A stretch of 29,584 nucleotides of DNA from Bacteroidota bacterium. Its GTDB lineage: Bacteria > Bacteroidota > Bacteroidia > M30B66. Shown here one piece after another: positions 14,642 through 22,328 of this stretch. The DNA is taken from the NCBI GenBank assembly GCA_020438185.1, contig JAGQVC010000001.1, positions 1 to 29,584 of the forward strand, written 5' to 3'. Position 1 is the first letter of the stretch. The number at the start of each line of letters is the position of its first letter. Both the position numbers and the translations under genes were made by a program. Under the pieces are notes generated by a model. It did not search any database. It worked only from the letters and a program-made list of their open reading frames with translations, and was not told the origin of the DNA.

Positions 14642-14860
14642 TTATTTATAGCGGTAAGTGATACGTCCTTTAGTCAAATCATATGGAGACATTTCAACCT
14701 TCACTTTATCGCCCGGTAAAATCTTTATATAGTGCATGCGCATCTTGCCTGAAATATGAGCGATAATAATATGCCCATTTTCAAGTTCCACCCGAAACAT
14801 TGCATTAGACAACGCTTCTACAATGGTTCCGTCCTGCTCTATTGACGACTGCTTTGACAC
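14642..14860 (-). CDS. infA: Translation initiation factor IF-1
   Basis: IF-1 blocks the ribosomal A site during initiation and supports IF-2 and IF-3. The 72-residue OB-fold protein is complete: SSIEQDGTIVEALSNAMFRV, ELENGHIIIAHISGKMRM, and YIKILPGDKVKVEMSPYDLTKGRITYRYK. The start is GTG at 14860; an in-frame TGA directly precedes it, so no upstream start is possible. GTG may lower its expression relative to its ribosomal-protein neighbours. It sits between map and rpmJ, a common bacterial arrangement. Confidence 0.97.
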   Translation of the reverse strand: MSKQSSIEQDGTIVEALSNAMFRVELENGHIIIAHISGKMRMHYIKILPGDKVKVEMSPYDLTKGRITYRYK

Positions 14861-14878
14861 TCAGTATATTTTGTTTTA

Positions 14879-15670
14879 TTAAACAATTATTTCATTTCGC
14901 TGCTTCAAGACTTCCTCCACAAAAACAAATGAAGAAAGAATATCTGCCTTGCCCTTTTGCACTGCTATGGTATGCTCAAAATGCGCTGATGGCTGTTTGT
15001 CAGCTGTAGTTATCGTCCAGCCATCCGTTCCATGCTTCACATTCTTTGTACCCATATTTACCATTGGTTCAATAGCAATCACGAGTCCCTCCTGCAACTT
15101 CAATCCACTACCTCTTTTTCCAAAGTTCGGAACCTCAGGAGCTTCATGAAGACTTTTTCCAAGACCATGGCCAACTAATTCTCGAACTACACCATATCCT
15201 TCCTTTTCGCAATGTGATTGGACAGCAAAAGATATATCTCCTAACCTTTTGCCGGCAACAGCCATTTCAATTCCTTTATAAAGGCTTTCCTTCGTAACTC
15301 GCATGAGTTTCAGCACATCCTCCTTTACTTCACCTATTGCGAAAGTATAAGCAGAATCTCCATAAAAACCATTTTTCAGAACACCGCAATCAACTGAGAT
15401 AATCTCACCATCCTTAAATGGAGTTGATGTTGGAATTCCATGAACAACTTGTTCATTTGGAGAAATGCAAAGCGCATTTGGAAAACCACCATAGCCCTTA
15501 AAAGCAGGAACAGCAGCATGATCTCTGATAAACTCATCAGCTATTTTATCCAAATCAAGCGCAGAAACACCTGGTCTGATTATTTTGGCCACTTCTGCAA
15601 GTGCCCGGGCAACAAGTAAAGAACTCTCTCTTATTAATTCAATCTCTTCAGCTGTCTTGTAATAGATCAT
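14879..15670 (-). CDS. map: Methionine aminopeptidase, type I
   Basis: Map removes the initiator methionine from nascent proteins when the second residue is small. The 263-residue length fits the single-domain type Ia enzyme. The five metal ligands of the pita-bread fold can be placed: Asp94 (SVDCG), Asp105 (FYGDSAYTF), His168 (VGHGLGKSLHE), Glu201 (AIEPM) and Glu232 (HFEHTIAV). The substrate His is His78 (VVHGIP). It follows secY by 10 bases and precedes infA by 18 bases, within the ribosomal transcript, so its supply is tied to ribosome production. Confidence 0.98.
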   Translation of the reverse strand: MIYYKTAEEIELIRESSLLVARALAEVAKIIRPGVSALDLDKIADEFIRDHAAVPAFKGYGGFPNALCISPNEQVVHGIPTSTPFKDGEIISVDCGVLKNGFYGDSAYTFAIGEVKEDVLKLMRVTKESLYKGIEMAVAGKRLGDISFAVQSHCEKEGYGVVRELVGHGLGKSLHEAPEVPNFGKRGSGLKLQEGLVIAIEPMVNMGTKNVKHGTDGWTITTADKQPSAHFEHTIAVQKGKADILSSFVFVEEVLKQRNEIIV

Positions 15671-15680
15671 CTGAAGATCA

Positions 15681-17030
15681 TTAACTCGCCATTGTAACAG
15701 CTGATGATGTTGCGCGACCTTTCAGTCTTCCGCTCTTCATCAACCCGTCATACTGTCTCATCAAAAGATAACTTTCAATTTGCTGTAATGTATCAAGCAC
15801 AACCCCAACTAGAATCAAAAGAGAAGTGCCGCCATAAAATTGAGCAAACTTATTTGTAACTCCGATTAACATAGCCAGTGCCGGAAGTATTGCCACAACG
15901 GCAAGAAATACGGAACCTGGTAATGTAATTCTTGACATAATATTATCAATAAAATCAGCAGTTGGTTTGCCTGGACGAATACCAGGGATGAATCCACCAC
16001 TGCGCTTCATTTCTTCTGCCATATTCTTAGGATTAACCGTAATTGCAGTATAGAAATAAGTAAAGAGGATAATCATCACTGCAAAAGTCAGATTGTACCA
16101 AAAACCTGTTATGTTGCTGAATTCTGAAATAAAACCTTGTAAAGAATCACTGTTAGCAAAACCTGCTATAGTAATTGGAATAAACATAATAGCCTGCGCG
16201 AAAATGATTGGCATCACTCCTGCAGCATTTACACGTAATGGTATGTATTGGCGGGCACCAACAATTTGCTGATTACCTTGAACTCGCTTCGCTTGTTGAA
16301 CAGGAATTCGTCTTACACCCTGAACTAACAATAAAGTAAGTATTACAACCAATAAGAGAATAACTAATTCAACCAGGAACATTACCAATCCTCCTCCTGA
16401 TTGTTCCAGGCGGGAACCAAATTCAGCAACGATTGCAGATGGCAGACCAGCAATAATCCCCACCATGATAATTAACGAGATACCGTTACCAATTCCTCTG
16501 TCTGTAATTCTCTCGCCAAGCCACATGATAAACATAGTGCCCGCTACCAGAATAATAGTAGAAGAAATCCAAAAGAATGCTCCTGAATTGGAAACAGCGT
16601 TTGTCCCAAGCTGTGAATTTAAATTAGCAAGATAGCCCGGAGCCTGAAAAGCTGTTATAATTACAGTGAGATAACGAGTAAACTGATTAATCTTCTTCCT
16701 GCCGGATTCGCCCTCTTTTTGAAGCTTCTGAAAATAAGGAACAGCAATACCTAACAGTTGGATCACAATAGATGCAGAAATGTAAGGCATGATCCCAAGA
16801 GCAAAAATCGAAGCGTTTGAAAACGCCCCTCCTGAGAACATGTTTAACAAACCCATAATCCCATCAGACGTTTGCTTCTTTAATTCACCAAGTGCGTCAG
16901 GATTCACTCCCGGCAATACCACGAACGAACCAAGACGGTAAATCAGCAGAAAAAGCAGCGTATTACCAATTTTGGTGCGTAACTCTTCTACTTTGTATAT
17001 GTTCTTAATGGTATTGATCAGGTTCTTCAT
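15681..17030 (-). CDS. secY: Preprotein translocase subunit SecY
   Basis: SecY is the channel subunit of the SecYEG translocon in the inner membrane. The 449-residue protein shows the ten-helix pattern. The N-terminal YKVEELRTKIGNTLLFLLIYRLG is followed by the plug region (NMFSGGAFSNASIFALGIMPYISASIVIQLL, about 63-93). Later come PYFQKLQKEGESGRKKINQFTRYLT and the C5 loop NPKNMAEEMKRSGGFIPGIRPGKPTADFI, which contacts ribosome and SecA. Its ATG overlaps the rplO stop by one base (TGATG), so translation is coupled. Start and end are as expected for the family. Confidence 0.98.
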   Translation of the reverse strand: MKNLINTIKNIYKVEELRTKIGNTLLFLLIYRLGSFVVLPGVNPDALGELKKQTSDGIMGLLNMFSGGAFSNASIFALGIMPYISASIVIQLLGIAVPYFQKLQKEGESGRKKINQFTRYLTVIITAFQAPGYLANLNSQLGTNAVSNSGAFFWISSTIILVAGTMFIMWLGERITDRGIGNGISLIIMVGIIAGLPSAIVAEFGSRLEQSGGGLVMFLVELVILLLVVILTLLLVQGVRRIPVQQAKRVQGNQQIVGARQYIPLRVNAAGVMPIIFAQAIMFIPITIAGFANSDSLQGFISEFSNITGFWYNLTFAVMIILFTYFYTAITVNPKNMAEEMKRSGGFIPGIRPGKPTADFIDNIMSRITLPGSVFLAVVAILPALAMLIGVTNKFAQFYGGTSLLILVGVVLDTLQQIESYLLMRQYDGLMKSGRLKGRATSSAVTMAS

Positions 17031-17479
17031 CAGGCAATAATTGTGGCGCTTCCGCCGGCTTTTTCAATTGCTGCTTTTGCAGTCGCAGTAAATGCATGAA
17101 CAGTTACATCAAGTTTTGCAGTAAGTTCACCACGGCCCAGGACTTTTACTCTATCCTTTTTAGCTACAAGTCCGTGAGAACGAAGAGTTTCAAAATTGAC
17201 GGTATCGAGTTTGTGATTATCAGCCAATTCTTGCAAAACATCAAGATTGATCCCGCGATATTCTACACGGTTGATGTTTTTAAAACCAAATTTAGGAACT
17301 CGCCTTTGAAGCGGCATCTGACCACCTTCAAAACCAACTTTTGAAGAATACCCAGAACGAGACTTTGCTCCTTTATGGCCACGAGTGGAAGTGCCACCCC
17401 GTCCAGAACCCTGACCGCGTCCGATTCTTTTGTTCGATTTAACCGACCCTTCTGCAGGTTTAAGATTGCTAAGATTCAT
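17030..17479 (-). CDS. rplO: Ribosomal protein L15
   Basis: L15 is a late-assembly 50S protein that threads a long Gly/Arg-rich extension into 23S rRNA. The 149-residue sequence has the typical start MNLSNLKPAEGS and the glycine-rich stretch KRIGRGQGSGRGGTSTRGHKGAKSRSG (about 17-43), then FEGGQMPLQRRVPKFGF. The globular C-terminal domain ends in HAFTATAKAAIEKAGGSATII. It precedes secY with a one-base overlap and follows rpmD by 14 bases. Confidence 0.98.
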   Translation of the reverse strand: MNLSNLKPAEGSVKSNKRIGRGQGSGRGGTSTRGHKGAKSRSGYSSKVGFEGGQMPLQRRVPKFGFKNINRVEYRGINLDVLQELADNHKLDTVNFETLRSHGLVAKKDRVKVLGRGELTAKLDVTVHAFTATAKAAIEKAGGSATIIA

Positions 17480-17493
17480 TACAAATATCTTTA

Positions 17494-17673
17494 TCAGATT
17501 TCTTCAACAGAAATCAGGTGTTTAACTTTTTCAATCATTCCCTGAATTTGAGGAGTTACCTCATGTTCAACCGGTGAATGCATCTTGCGAATTCCAAGCG
17601 CCCGCAATGTTTTCTTTTGACGCTCCGGGCGGTCAATTCCGCTCTTAATTTGCTTGATAATTACTTTTGCCAT
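17494..17673 (-). CDS. rpmD: Ribosomal protein L30
   Basis: This 59-residue gene starts MAKVIIKQIKSGIDRPERQK, continues KTLRALGIRKMHSPVEHEV and ends HLISVEEI. The Q-x-KS-x-I-x-R-x-x-x-Q-K-TL-x-ALGLRK pattern is diagnostic for bacterial L30. L30 binds 23S rRNA domain II on the 50S surface and is absent from some lineages. It fits exactly in the gap between rpsE (11 bases) and rplO (14 bases), as in the classical spc operon. Confidence 0.96.
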   Translation of the reverse strand: MAKVIIKQIKSGIDRPERQKKTLRALGIRKMHSPVEHEVTPQIQGMIEKVKHLISVEEI

Positions 17674-17684
17674 AATGCCAGTTC

Positions 17685-18203
17685 TTATCCGTTAAAAACT
17701 TTATCCATTGAAACCCCTCTTTGTTGAGCAACCGTAGCAGCATCTCGCATAAGTGAAAGTGCATTTATTGTTGCTTTAACCACGTTATGAGGATTTGATG
17801 ATCCTTTTGATTTTGCAAGTACATCGGTGATGCCCACACTTTCAAGTACAGCGCGCATTGCACCACCGGCAATAACTCCTGTACCATGTGCAGCTGGTTT
17901 TAGAAACACTAGAGCCCCTCCAAACTTACCAACTTGTTCGTGAGGAACTGTTCCATTAATTACAGGAACTTTGATTAGAGATTTCTTAGCATCATCAACC
18001 CCTTTGCTAATTGCATCAGTTACTTCTTTTGCTTTACCGAGGCCATGACCTACGATTCCATTCTCGTTTCCGACAACTACAATCGCCGAAAAGCTGAATG
18101 CACGACCACCTTTGGTAACTTTGGTAACACGCTGAACGCCTACCAGTTTATCTTTTAGCTCAATTTCGCTGGAGCGAACTCTTTTAATTGTTGCGTTTGC
18201 CAT
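17685..18203 (-). CDS. rpsE: Ribosomal protein S5
   Basis: S5 lines the mRNA entry tunnel of the 30S subunit and affects decoding accuracy. The 172-residue product has the N-terminal double-stranded-RNA-binding-like domain (ELKDKLVGVQRVTKVTKGGRAFSFSAIVVVG, about 15-45). The C-terminal domain has FLKPAAHGTGVIAGGAMRAVLESVGITDVLAKSKGSSNPHNVV. The VTKGGRAFSF loop, where spectinomycin-resistance mutations arise in other bacteria, has the common sensitive-type sequence. It lies 6 bases after rplR. Confidence 0.98.
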   Translation of the reverse strand: MANATIKRVRSSEIELKDKLVGVQRVTKVTKGGRAFSFSAIVVVGNENGIVGHGLGKAKEVTDAISKGVDDAKKSLIKVPVINGTVPHEQVGKFGGALVFLKPAAHGTGVIAGGAMRAVLESVGITDVLAKSKGSSNPHNVVKATINALSLMRDAATVAQQRGVSMDKVFNG

Positions 18204-18209
18204 AACTGA

Positions 18210-18566
18210 TTAAAATTTAAGACCACCTTCGCGGGCTCCTTCTGCTAATGATTTAATTCTCCCATGATACAGATATCCGTTACGATCAAATTTCACAACA
18301 GAAATACCCTTTTCTATAGCTTTTGCGGCTATGGACTTTCCTACAAGAGCAGCTTTCTCTATTTTAGTTCCTTTTTGAGAAACAATGTCCGCTTCAGAAG
18401 ATGAAGCTGAAGCCAGAGTATGACCTTTCGAATCATCAATAAGCTGAGCATAAATCTCTTTATTGCTTCTGAAGATGCTGAGACGAGGTGCAGAATCATC
18501 GCCGGTAACCACCTTACGGATACGTTTCTTGATTCTTTCTCTTCTATATTCTTTTGAAATTGCCAT
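18210..18566 (-). CDS. rplR: Ribosomal protein L18
   Basis: L18 binds 5S rRNA with L5 and helps dock it on the 50S central protuberance. At 118 residues the length is standard. The basic N-terminus (KEYRRERIKKRIRKVV) is followed by PRLSIFRSNKEIYAQLIDDSKGHTLASAS (about 28-56), and the end shows KFDRNGYLYHGRIKSLAEGAREGGLKF, the family signature. Spacing is 15 bases from rplF and 6 bases to rpsE. Confidence 0.98.
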   Translation of the reverse strand: MAISKEYRRERIKKRIRKVVTGDDSAPRLSIFRSNKEIYAQLIDDSKGHTLASASSSEADIVSQKGTKIEKAALVGKSIAAKAIEKGISVVKFDRNGYLYHGRIKSLAEGAREGGLKF

Positions 18567-18581
18567 GATTTCTTAATATGC

Positions 18582-19139
18582 TTATTTCTTACCAGCTGAT
18601 TTACCGGCTTTACGACGAATTACTTCACCAACGAACTTGATACCTTTCCCTTTGTACGGTTCAGGTTTTCTAAGTGAACGAATTTTTGAAGAAACCATAC
18701 CAAGCAATTGCTTATCGTGTGATTTCATAATCAAAAGTGGATTTTTCCCTCTTTCAGTTTTGGCTTCTGCCTTAATCTCTTTAGGAAGTTCGAAAACCAC
18801 ATTATGAGAATAACCCAGAGACATTTCAAGCATTTGGCCAGTCACCGCTGCGCGGTAACCCACACCAACAAATTCCTGCTCTGTGGTAAAGCCTTCGCTT
18901 ACTCCTTTAACCATATTGGCAATAAGGGCACGATAAAGACCATGTTTAGATCTGTTTTCCTTCTCATCATTAGGACGGCTTACATTAAGCAATCCATCTT
19001 CAACTTTGACGCTAATATTTGGGTCAACATCCTGACTCAATTCACCTAGAGGCCCTTTCACAGTGACCAAATTATCAGCCGAAACATTAACCGAAACTCC
19101 CTGAGGAAGATTAATCGGCATTTTTCCTATTCTTGACAT
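18582..19139 (-). CDS. rplF: Ribosomal protein L6
   Basis: L6 has two similar domains and lies near the GTPase-associated centre of the 50S subunit. The 185-residue sequence starts MSRIGKMPINLPQGVSVNV, with VKGPLGELSQDV in domain 1. Domain 2 carries FVGVGYRAAVTGQMLEMSLGYSH and ends with the rRNA-binding signature PEPYKGKGIKFVGEVIRRKAGKS. It sits between rpsH (21 bases) and rplR (15 bases), as in the canonical spc order. Confidence 0.98.
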   Translation of the reverse strand: MSRIGKMPINLPQGVSVNVSADNLVTVKGPLGELSQDVDPNISVKVEDGLLNVSRPNDEKENRSKHGLYRALIANMVKGVSEGFTTEQEFVGVGYRAAVTGQMLEMSLGYSHNVVFELPKEIKAEAKTERGKNPLLIMKSHDKQLLGMVSSKIRSLRKPEPYKGKGIKFVGEVIRRKAGKSAGKK

Positions 19140-19160
19140 TTCCTGACGCTTTAGAAATGA

Positions 19161-19565
19161 TTAATAAACGTAACAAAGTACTTCTCCTCCAACATTCTCT
19201 CTTCTGGCCTCCTTATCAGTCATTACACCTCTTGAAGTAGAGATTATTGCGATCCCAAGACCATTGATAACCCGAGGAATACTCTGAACGTGAGTATACT
19301 TACGTAAACCTGGTTTAGAAACACGTGTTAGAGTCCTGATGGCCGGAACTTTAGTAACCGGATGGTACTTGAGAGCAATTTTGATAGTTCCCTGCGGACT
19401 ATCTTTAGCCGGATCAAGAAACTTATAACTCAGGATATATCCTTTATCAAAAAGAATCTTTGTAATTTCCTTTTTCAAGTTAGAAGCAGGAATATCAACA
19501 ACGCGGTGGTTCGCATTAATTGCGTTACGTACACGTGTCAGAAAGTCAGCTATCGGATCAGTCAT
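19161..19565 (-). CDS. rpsH: Ribosomal protein S8
   Basis: S8 binds helix 21 of 16S rRNA during early 30S assembly and is the known feedback repressor of the spc operon in Escherichia coli. The 134-residue product opens MTDPIADFLTRVRNAINANH and ends with the signature GLGIAIISTSRGVMTDKEARRENVGGEVLCYVY, including the STSRG loop that contacts RNA. Whether it represses this operon is unknown; no S8-site mimic was recognised at the rplN-rplE region. Confidence 0.98.
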   Translation of the reverse strand: MTDPIADFLTRVRNAINANHRVVDIPASNLKKEITKILFDKGYILSYKFLDPAKDSPQGTIKIALKYHPVTKVPAIRTLTRVSKPGLRKYTHVQSIPRVINGLGIAIISTSRGVMTDKEARRENVGGEVLCYVY

Positions 19566-19592
19566 TGTAGTTCTTTTGAAAAATTTATTGGC

Positions 19593-19862
19593 TTACCAGC
19601 TCGATTTAGTGATTCCGGGAATCTTGCCTTCAGAAGCCATTTCGCGGAATGTAATTCTTGAAATACCAAACTGACGCATGTATCCTCTTGGACGCCCGGT
19701 AAGTTTGCAGCGGTTACGAAGACGAATTTTGTTTGAATTCTTTGGAAGCTTTTGAAGTGCAACGTAATCGCCGGCTTCCTTTAAAGCAGCTCTTTTTGCC
19801 GCAAACTTTTCTACCAATTTCGCCCGTTTAACTTCACGGGCTTTCATGCTTTCCTTAGCCAT
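19593..19862 (-). CDS. rpsN: Ribosomal protein S14, long cysteine-free type
   Basis: S14 is a 30S head protein next to S3 and S10. The 89-residue form is the long type, without the zinc CxxC motifs of the short 61-residue form. The start is MAKESMKAREVKRAKLVEKF and the C-terminal half contains RNRCKLTGRPRGYMRQFGISRITFREMASEGKIPGITKSSW, the diagnostic block. It is followed by rpsH after 27 bases and preceded by rplE after 9 bases. Confidence 0.98.
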   Translation of the reverse strand: MAKESMKAREVKRAKLVEKFAAKRAALKEAGDYVALQKLPKNSNKIRLRNRCKLTGRPRGYMRQFGISRITFREMASEGKIPGITKSSW

Positions 19863-19871
19863 CGGTCGCTG

Positions 19872-20429
19872 TTATTTTTTTTGATTTTTAAAAGGAATTC
19901 CAAACTCTTTCAATAATGCAAAAGCTTCTTTATCAGTTGGTGCGTTTGTCACAAAAGTGATATCCATACCCATAATTTTTGAAACTTTGTCAATATTAAT
20001 TTCCGGAAAAATAATCTGCTCTGTAACTCCCAATGTGTAATTGCCTCTCCCGTCAAATCCTTTATCATTCACTCCACGGAAATCACGAATACGTGGTAAC
20101 GCAACCACAATCAGACGCTCAAGGAATTCATACATCTTGTCGCCACGAAGCGTAACCCGACATCCAATTGGAACACCTTTACGAAGTTTGAAATTGGAAA
20201 TATCTTTTCTTGACTTGGTAGACACAGCTTTTTGACCGGCAATTATCGACATTTCAGCCACAGCCGAATCAATTTGCTTTTTGTCAGAAACAGCAGAACC
20301 AATTCCCTGATTCAGACAAATTTTCTCAAGCCTGGGAACTTGCATTACGCTTTTGTAACCGAACTCCTGCTTTAGGGAAGGAGCAATTTCCTTACGGTAT
20401 TTTTCTTTGAGATTTGGGGTATATTCCAT
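19872..20429 (-). CDS. rplE: Ribosomal protein L5
   Basis: L5 binds 5S rRNA and forms the B1b bridge to S13, touching P-site tRNA. The 185-residue product begins MEYTPNLKEKYRKEIAPSL, with VPRLEKICLNQGIGSA, FKLRKGVPIGCRVTLRG and RIRDFRGVNDKGFDGRGNYTLGVTEQIIFPEI as family motifs. I choose ATG 20429 because it overlaps the rplX stop (TGATG). An in-frame GTG directly upstream (20432) would only add one residue. Confidence 0.98.
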   Translation of the reverse strand: MEYTPNLKEKYRKEIAPSLKQEFGYKSVMQVPRLEKICLNQGIGSAVSDKKQIDSAVAEMSIIAGQKAVSTKSRKDISNFKLRKGVPIGCRVTLRGDKMYEFLERLIVVALPRIRDFRGVNDKGFDGRGNYTLGVTEQIIFPEINIDKVSKIMGMDITFVTNAPTDKEAFALLKEFGIPFKNQKK

Positions 20430-20758
20430 CACTTAATGATCTCTCCGGATTTTTTCGAGTAACGAACTAGCTTGCCATCGTTATTTGGCTTTCTTCCTAC
20501 ACGGGTCGGTTTTCCACTTGAAGGATCTACCAACATTAAATTAGAAATGTGAATAGAACCCTCTACTTTAACAATTCCACCCTGCGGGTTTGCTGAACTT
20601 GCCTTTGTATGCTTGGTGATCATATTCACACCAGATACGACGGCACGCATTTTTGAAGTATTAATTTCACGAACCTCTCCTGTCATTCCTTTTGAATTAC
20701 CGGAAAGAACGATCACCTTATCTCCTTTTTTTATATGCAGCTTCATTTTTAATTTCAT
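20429..20758 (-). CDS. rplX: Ribosomal protein L24
   Basis: L24 is one of the first proteins to bind 23S rRNA in 50S assembly and lies near the tunnel exit. The 109-residue sequence has the KOW motif KGDKVIVLSGNSKGMTGEV (about 11-29), then VSGVNMITKHTKAS and SNLMLVDPSSGKPTRVG. Two Met codons (20758 and 20746) are possible starts; the first overlaps the rplN stop (TAATG) and suggests coupling, so it is preferred. Confidence 0.97.
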   Translation of the reverse strand: MKLKMKLHIKKGDKVIVLSGNSKGMTGEVREINTSKMRAVVSGVNMITKHTKASSANPQGGIVKVEGSIHISNLMLVDPSSGKPTRVGRKPNNDGKLVRYSKKSGEIIK

Positions 20759-21126
20759 TAAAGCACTTCAGGTGCAAGTGAAACAATTTTCATGTACTGC
20801 TTTTCACGGAGTTCACGTGCTACCGGTCCGAAAATACGAGTACCTCTGAGTTCATCATTATTATTCAAAAGCACAACAGCGTTATCATCAAATCTGATAT
20901 AGGATCCGTCAGGCCTTCTAATCTCTTTTTTGGTTCTTACTACCACTGCTTTGGAGACAGCTCCTTTTTTAGCGTTTCCTGATGGGAGCGCATGCTTGAT
21001 AGTAACAACAATCTTATCTCCAATTGAAGCATACCTTTTTTTAGTACCTCCAAGTACACGGATGCAAAGAACTTCTTTCGCGCCACTGTTATCTGCTACA
21101 GATAATCGGGATTCCTGCTGTATCAT
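20758..21126 (-). CDS. rplN: Ribosomal protein L14
   Basis: L14 contacts 16S rRNA in bridges B5 and B8 and is the binding site of the silencing factor RsfS in many bacteria. The 122-residue product is standard: MIQQESRLSVADNSGAKEVL, RYASIGDKIVVTIKHALPSG, KKGAVSKAVVVRTKKEIRRPDGSYIRFDDNAVVLLN and RGTRIFGPVARELREKQYMKIVSLAPEVL. It follows rpsQ by 24 bases and shares one base with rplX. In Escherichia coli it opens the spc operon; here no promoter was seen before it. Confidence 0.98.
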   Translation of the reverse strand: MIQQESRLSVADNSGAKEVLCIRVLGGTKKRYASIGDKIVVTIKHALPSGNAKKGAVSKAVVVRTKKEIRRPDGSYIRFDDNAVVLLNNNDELRGTRIFGPVARELREKQYMKIVSLAPEVL

Positions 21127-21150
21127 GACTTCTTAAATCTTATTCAAAAA

Positions 21151-21414
21151 TTATTTAGCTCTCTCAAGCACTTGAACCAGTCTCCAGCGTTTGTTTTTAC
21201 TCAACGGACGAATCTCGCTGATAAGAACAGTATCGCCAATTCCACAATCATTCTTCTCATCGTGAGCGAAGAATGTGGTCGTTTTTTTAACGAACTTACC
21301 GTATTTAGGGTGTTTCACCTTACGTTCCACAGAAACGACGATGGTTTTATCCATCTTATTACTCTTAACAAGACCAATACGTTCTTTGCGGAGGTTTCTT
21401 TGAATTGCTTCCAT
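21151..21414 (-). CDS. rpsQ: Ribosomal protein S17
   Basis: S17 is an OB-fold primary 16S rRNA binder of the 30S body. With the ATG at 21414 it has 87 residues, MEAIQRNLRKERIGLVKSNK onward. Core motifs are KMDKTIVVSVERKVKHPKYGKFVKKTTTF and CGIGDTVLISEIRPLSKNKRW. A longer frame would need a TTG start overlapping rpmC, so the ATG five bases after the rpmC stop is preferred. Confidence 0.97.
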   Translation of the reverse strand: MEAIQRNLRKERIGLVKSNKMDKTIVVSVERKVKHPKYGKFVKKTTTFFAHDEKNDCGIGDTVLISEIRPLSKNKRWRLVQVLERAK

Positions 21415-21419
21415 GGCTA

Positions 21420-21629
21420 TCAATTGTTGGAGGCTGAAGTTTGAGATTCTTTATTCTTTAGTGCAGTTTTCAAACGAGCAATTGTTTTTCTTGAAGCTCT
21501 AAGCTGCATAGGATTCTCCAAAGGAGAAACAGCATGATTGAACTGCATTTTAGACAGAGACACCGATTCTTCCAAAATCATATCCTTGATTTCGGTTAGT
21601 GTTAATTCATTTATTTGAGACTGTTTCAT
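21420..21629 (-). CDS. rpmC: Ribosomal protein L29
   Basis: L29 lies at the exit of the nascent-chain tunnel beside L23 and contributes to the docking site for trigger factor and SRP. The 69-residue product is helical, with NELTLTEIKDMILEESVSLSK and PMQLRASRKTIARLKTALKNKE, where R-x-x-RK-x-IARLKT is the family hallmark. The C-terminal SQTSASNN is polar and variable. Five bases separate it from both rplP and rpsQ. Confidence 0.96.
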   Translation of the reverse strand: MKQSQINELTLTEIKDMILEESVSLSKMQFNHAVSPLENPMQLRASRKTIARLKTALKNKESQTSASNN

Positions 21630-21634
21630 GACGA

Positions 21635-22063
21635 TCAGACTGTTGCTTCTACGTAATCCCTTCTAACAATAAACTTTGTAGTAACAGGCAGTTTTTGGGC
21701 TGCCAGGCGAAGAGCTTCTTTTGCTATTTCTAAAGGAACACCTTCTGCTTCAAAAATTACTGTTCCTGGTTTTACTACCGCAACCCAATACTCAGGAGAA
21801 CCTTTACCTTTACCCATACGAACCTCTGCAGGTTTCTTGGTGATTGGCTTATCTGGAAACACTCTGATCCAGATTTGCCCCTCCCTTTTCATGTACCTTG
21901 TTACAGCGATACGGGCAGCTTCAATTTGCCTGGCTGTCATCCAAACTCCTTCCATTGCCTTAATTCCGAAAGAACCAAATGCCAACTCGTGTCCACGGGT
22001 AGCATTCCCTTTCATCTTCATTTTATGCTGCTTCCTGTACTTAGTACGTTTAGGCTGTAACAT
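21635..22063 (-). CDS. rplP: Ribosomal protein L16
   Basis: L16 organises the tRNA-binding architecture near the peptidyl-transferase centre, below the central protuberance. The 142-residue sequence starts MLQPKRTKYRKQHKMKMKG, then GHELAFGSFGIKAMEGVWMTARQIEAARIAVTRYMKREGQIWIRVFPDKPITKKPAEVRMGKGKG, which is fully typical. Here it is the first gene of its own transcription unit: 265 bases separate it from rpsC, holding a strong terminator and a consensus promoter. The leader is about 75-80 bases long and can fold a small AGCAG/CTGCT hairpin (22106-22134). Confidence 0.98.
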   Translation of the reverse strand: MLQPKRTKYRKQHKMKMKGNATRGHELAFGSFGIKAMEGVWMTARQIEAARIAVTRYMKREGQIWIRVFPDKPITKKPAEVRMGKGKGSPEYWVAVVKPGTVIFEAEGVPLEIAKEALRLAAQKLPVTTKFIVRRDYVEATV

Positions 22064-22147
22064 CGGTGATTCTTTTTATATCGTAATTGTTGTTATTCCC
22101 TTTAAAGCAGTATGATCAAGTGACAAAGCCTGCTATTTTGGGGACGG

Positions 22148-22177
22148 CAAAGATAGTAAGTTGTTTTTTAATTCCAA
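22148..22177 (-). promoter_or_regulatory. Consensus Bacteroidota promoter upstream of rplP
   Basis: On the minus strand TTG (22177-22175), 19 bases, then TATCTTTG (22155-22148), an exact match to the -33 TTG / -7 TAnnTTTG consensus with ideal spacing. Transcription would start near 22142 and read through rplP and the spc-alpha genes. Confidence 0.8.
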
Positions 22178-22282
22178 CAGCCTGAAACAAAAAAAATTAA
22201 GACGTTTTTTAAGGCTAAGCTAACCGGAATCCAAACATCTGACTGTCAGCGTTCTGTGACAATAAATTATAAATCAAAAAAT

Positions 22283-22311
22283 CAAAAAAAAGGGAGGCAA
22301 AAGCCTCCCTT
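22283..22311 (-). terminator. Strong intrinsic terminator after rpsC
   Basis: AGGGAGGC, loop TTTT, GCCTCCCT and then an eight-base T-run (22290-22283) on the minus strand. The stem has eight perfect, mostly G-C pairs and begins about 18 bases after the rpsC stop. It divides the ribosomal block into two transcription units. Confidence 0.92.
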
Positions 22312-22328
22312 AAAATTTGTTATTAATT

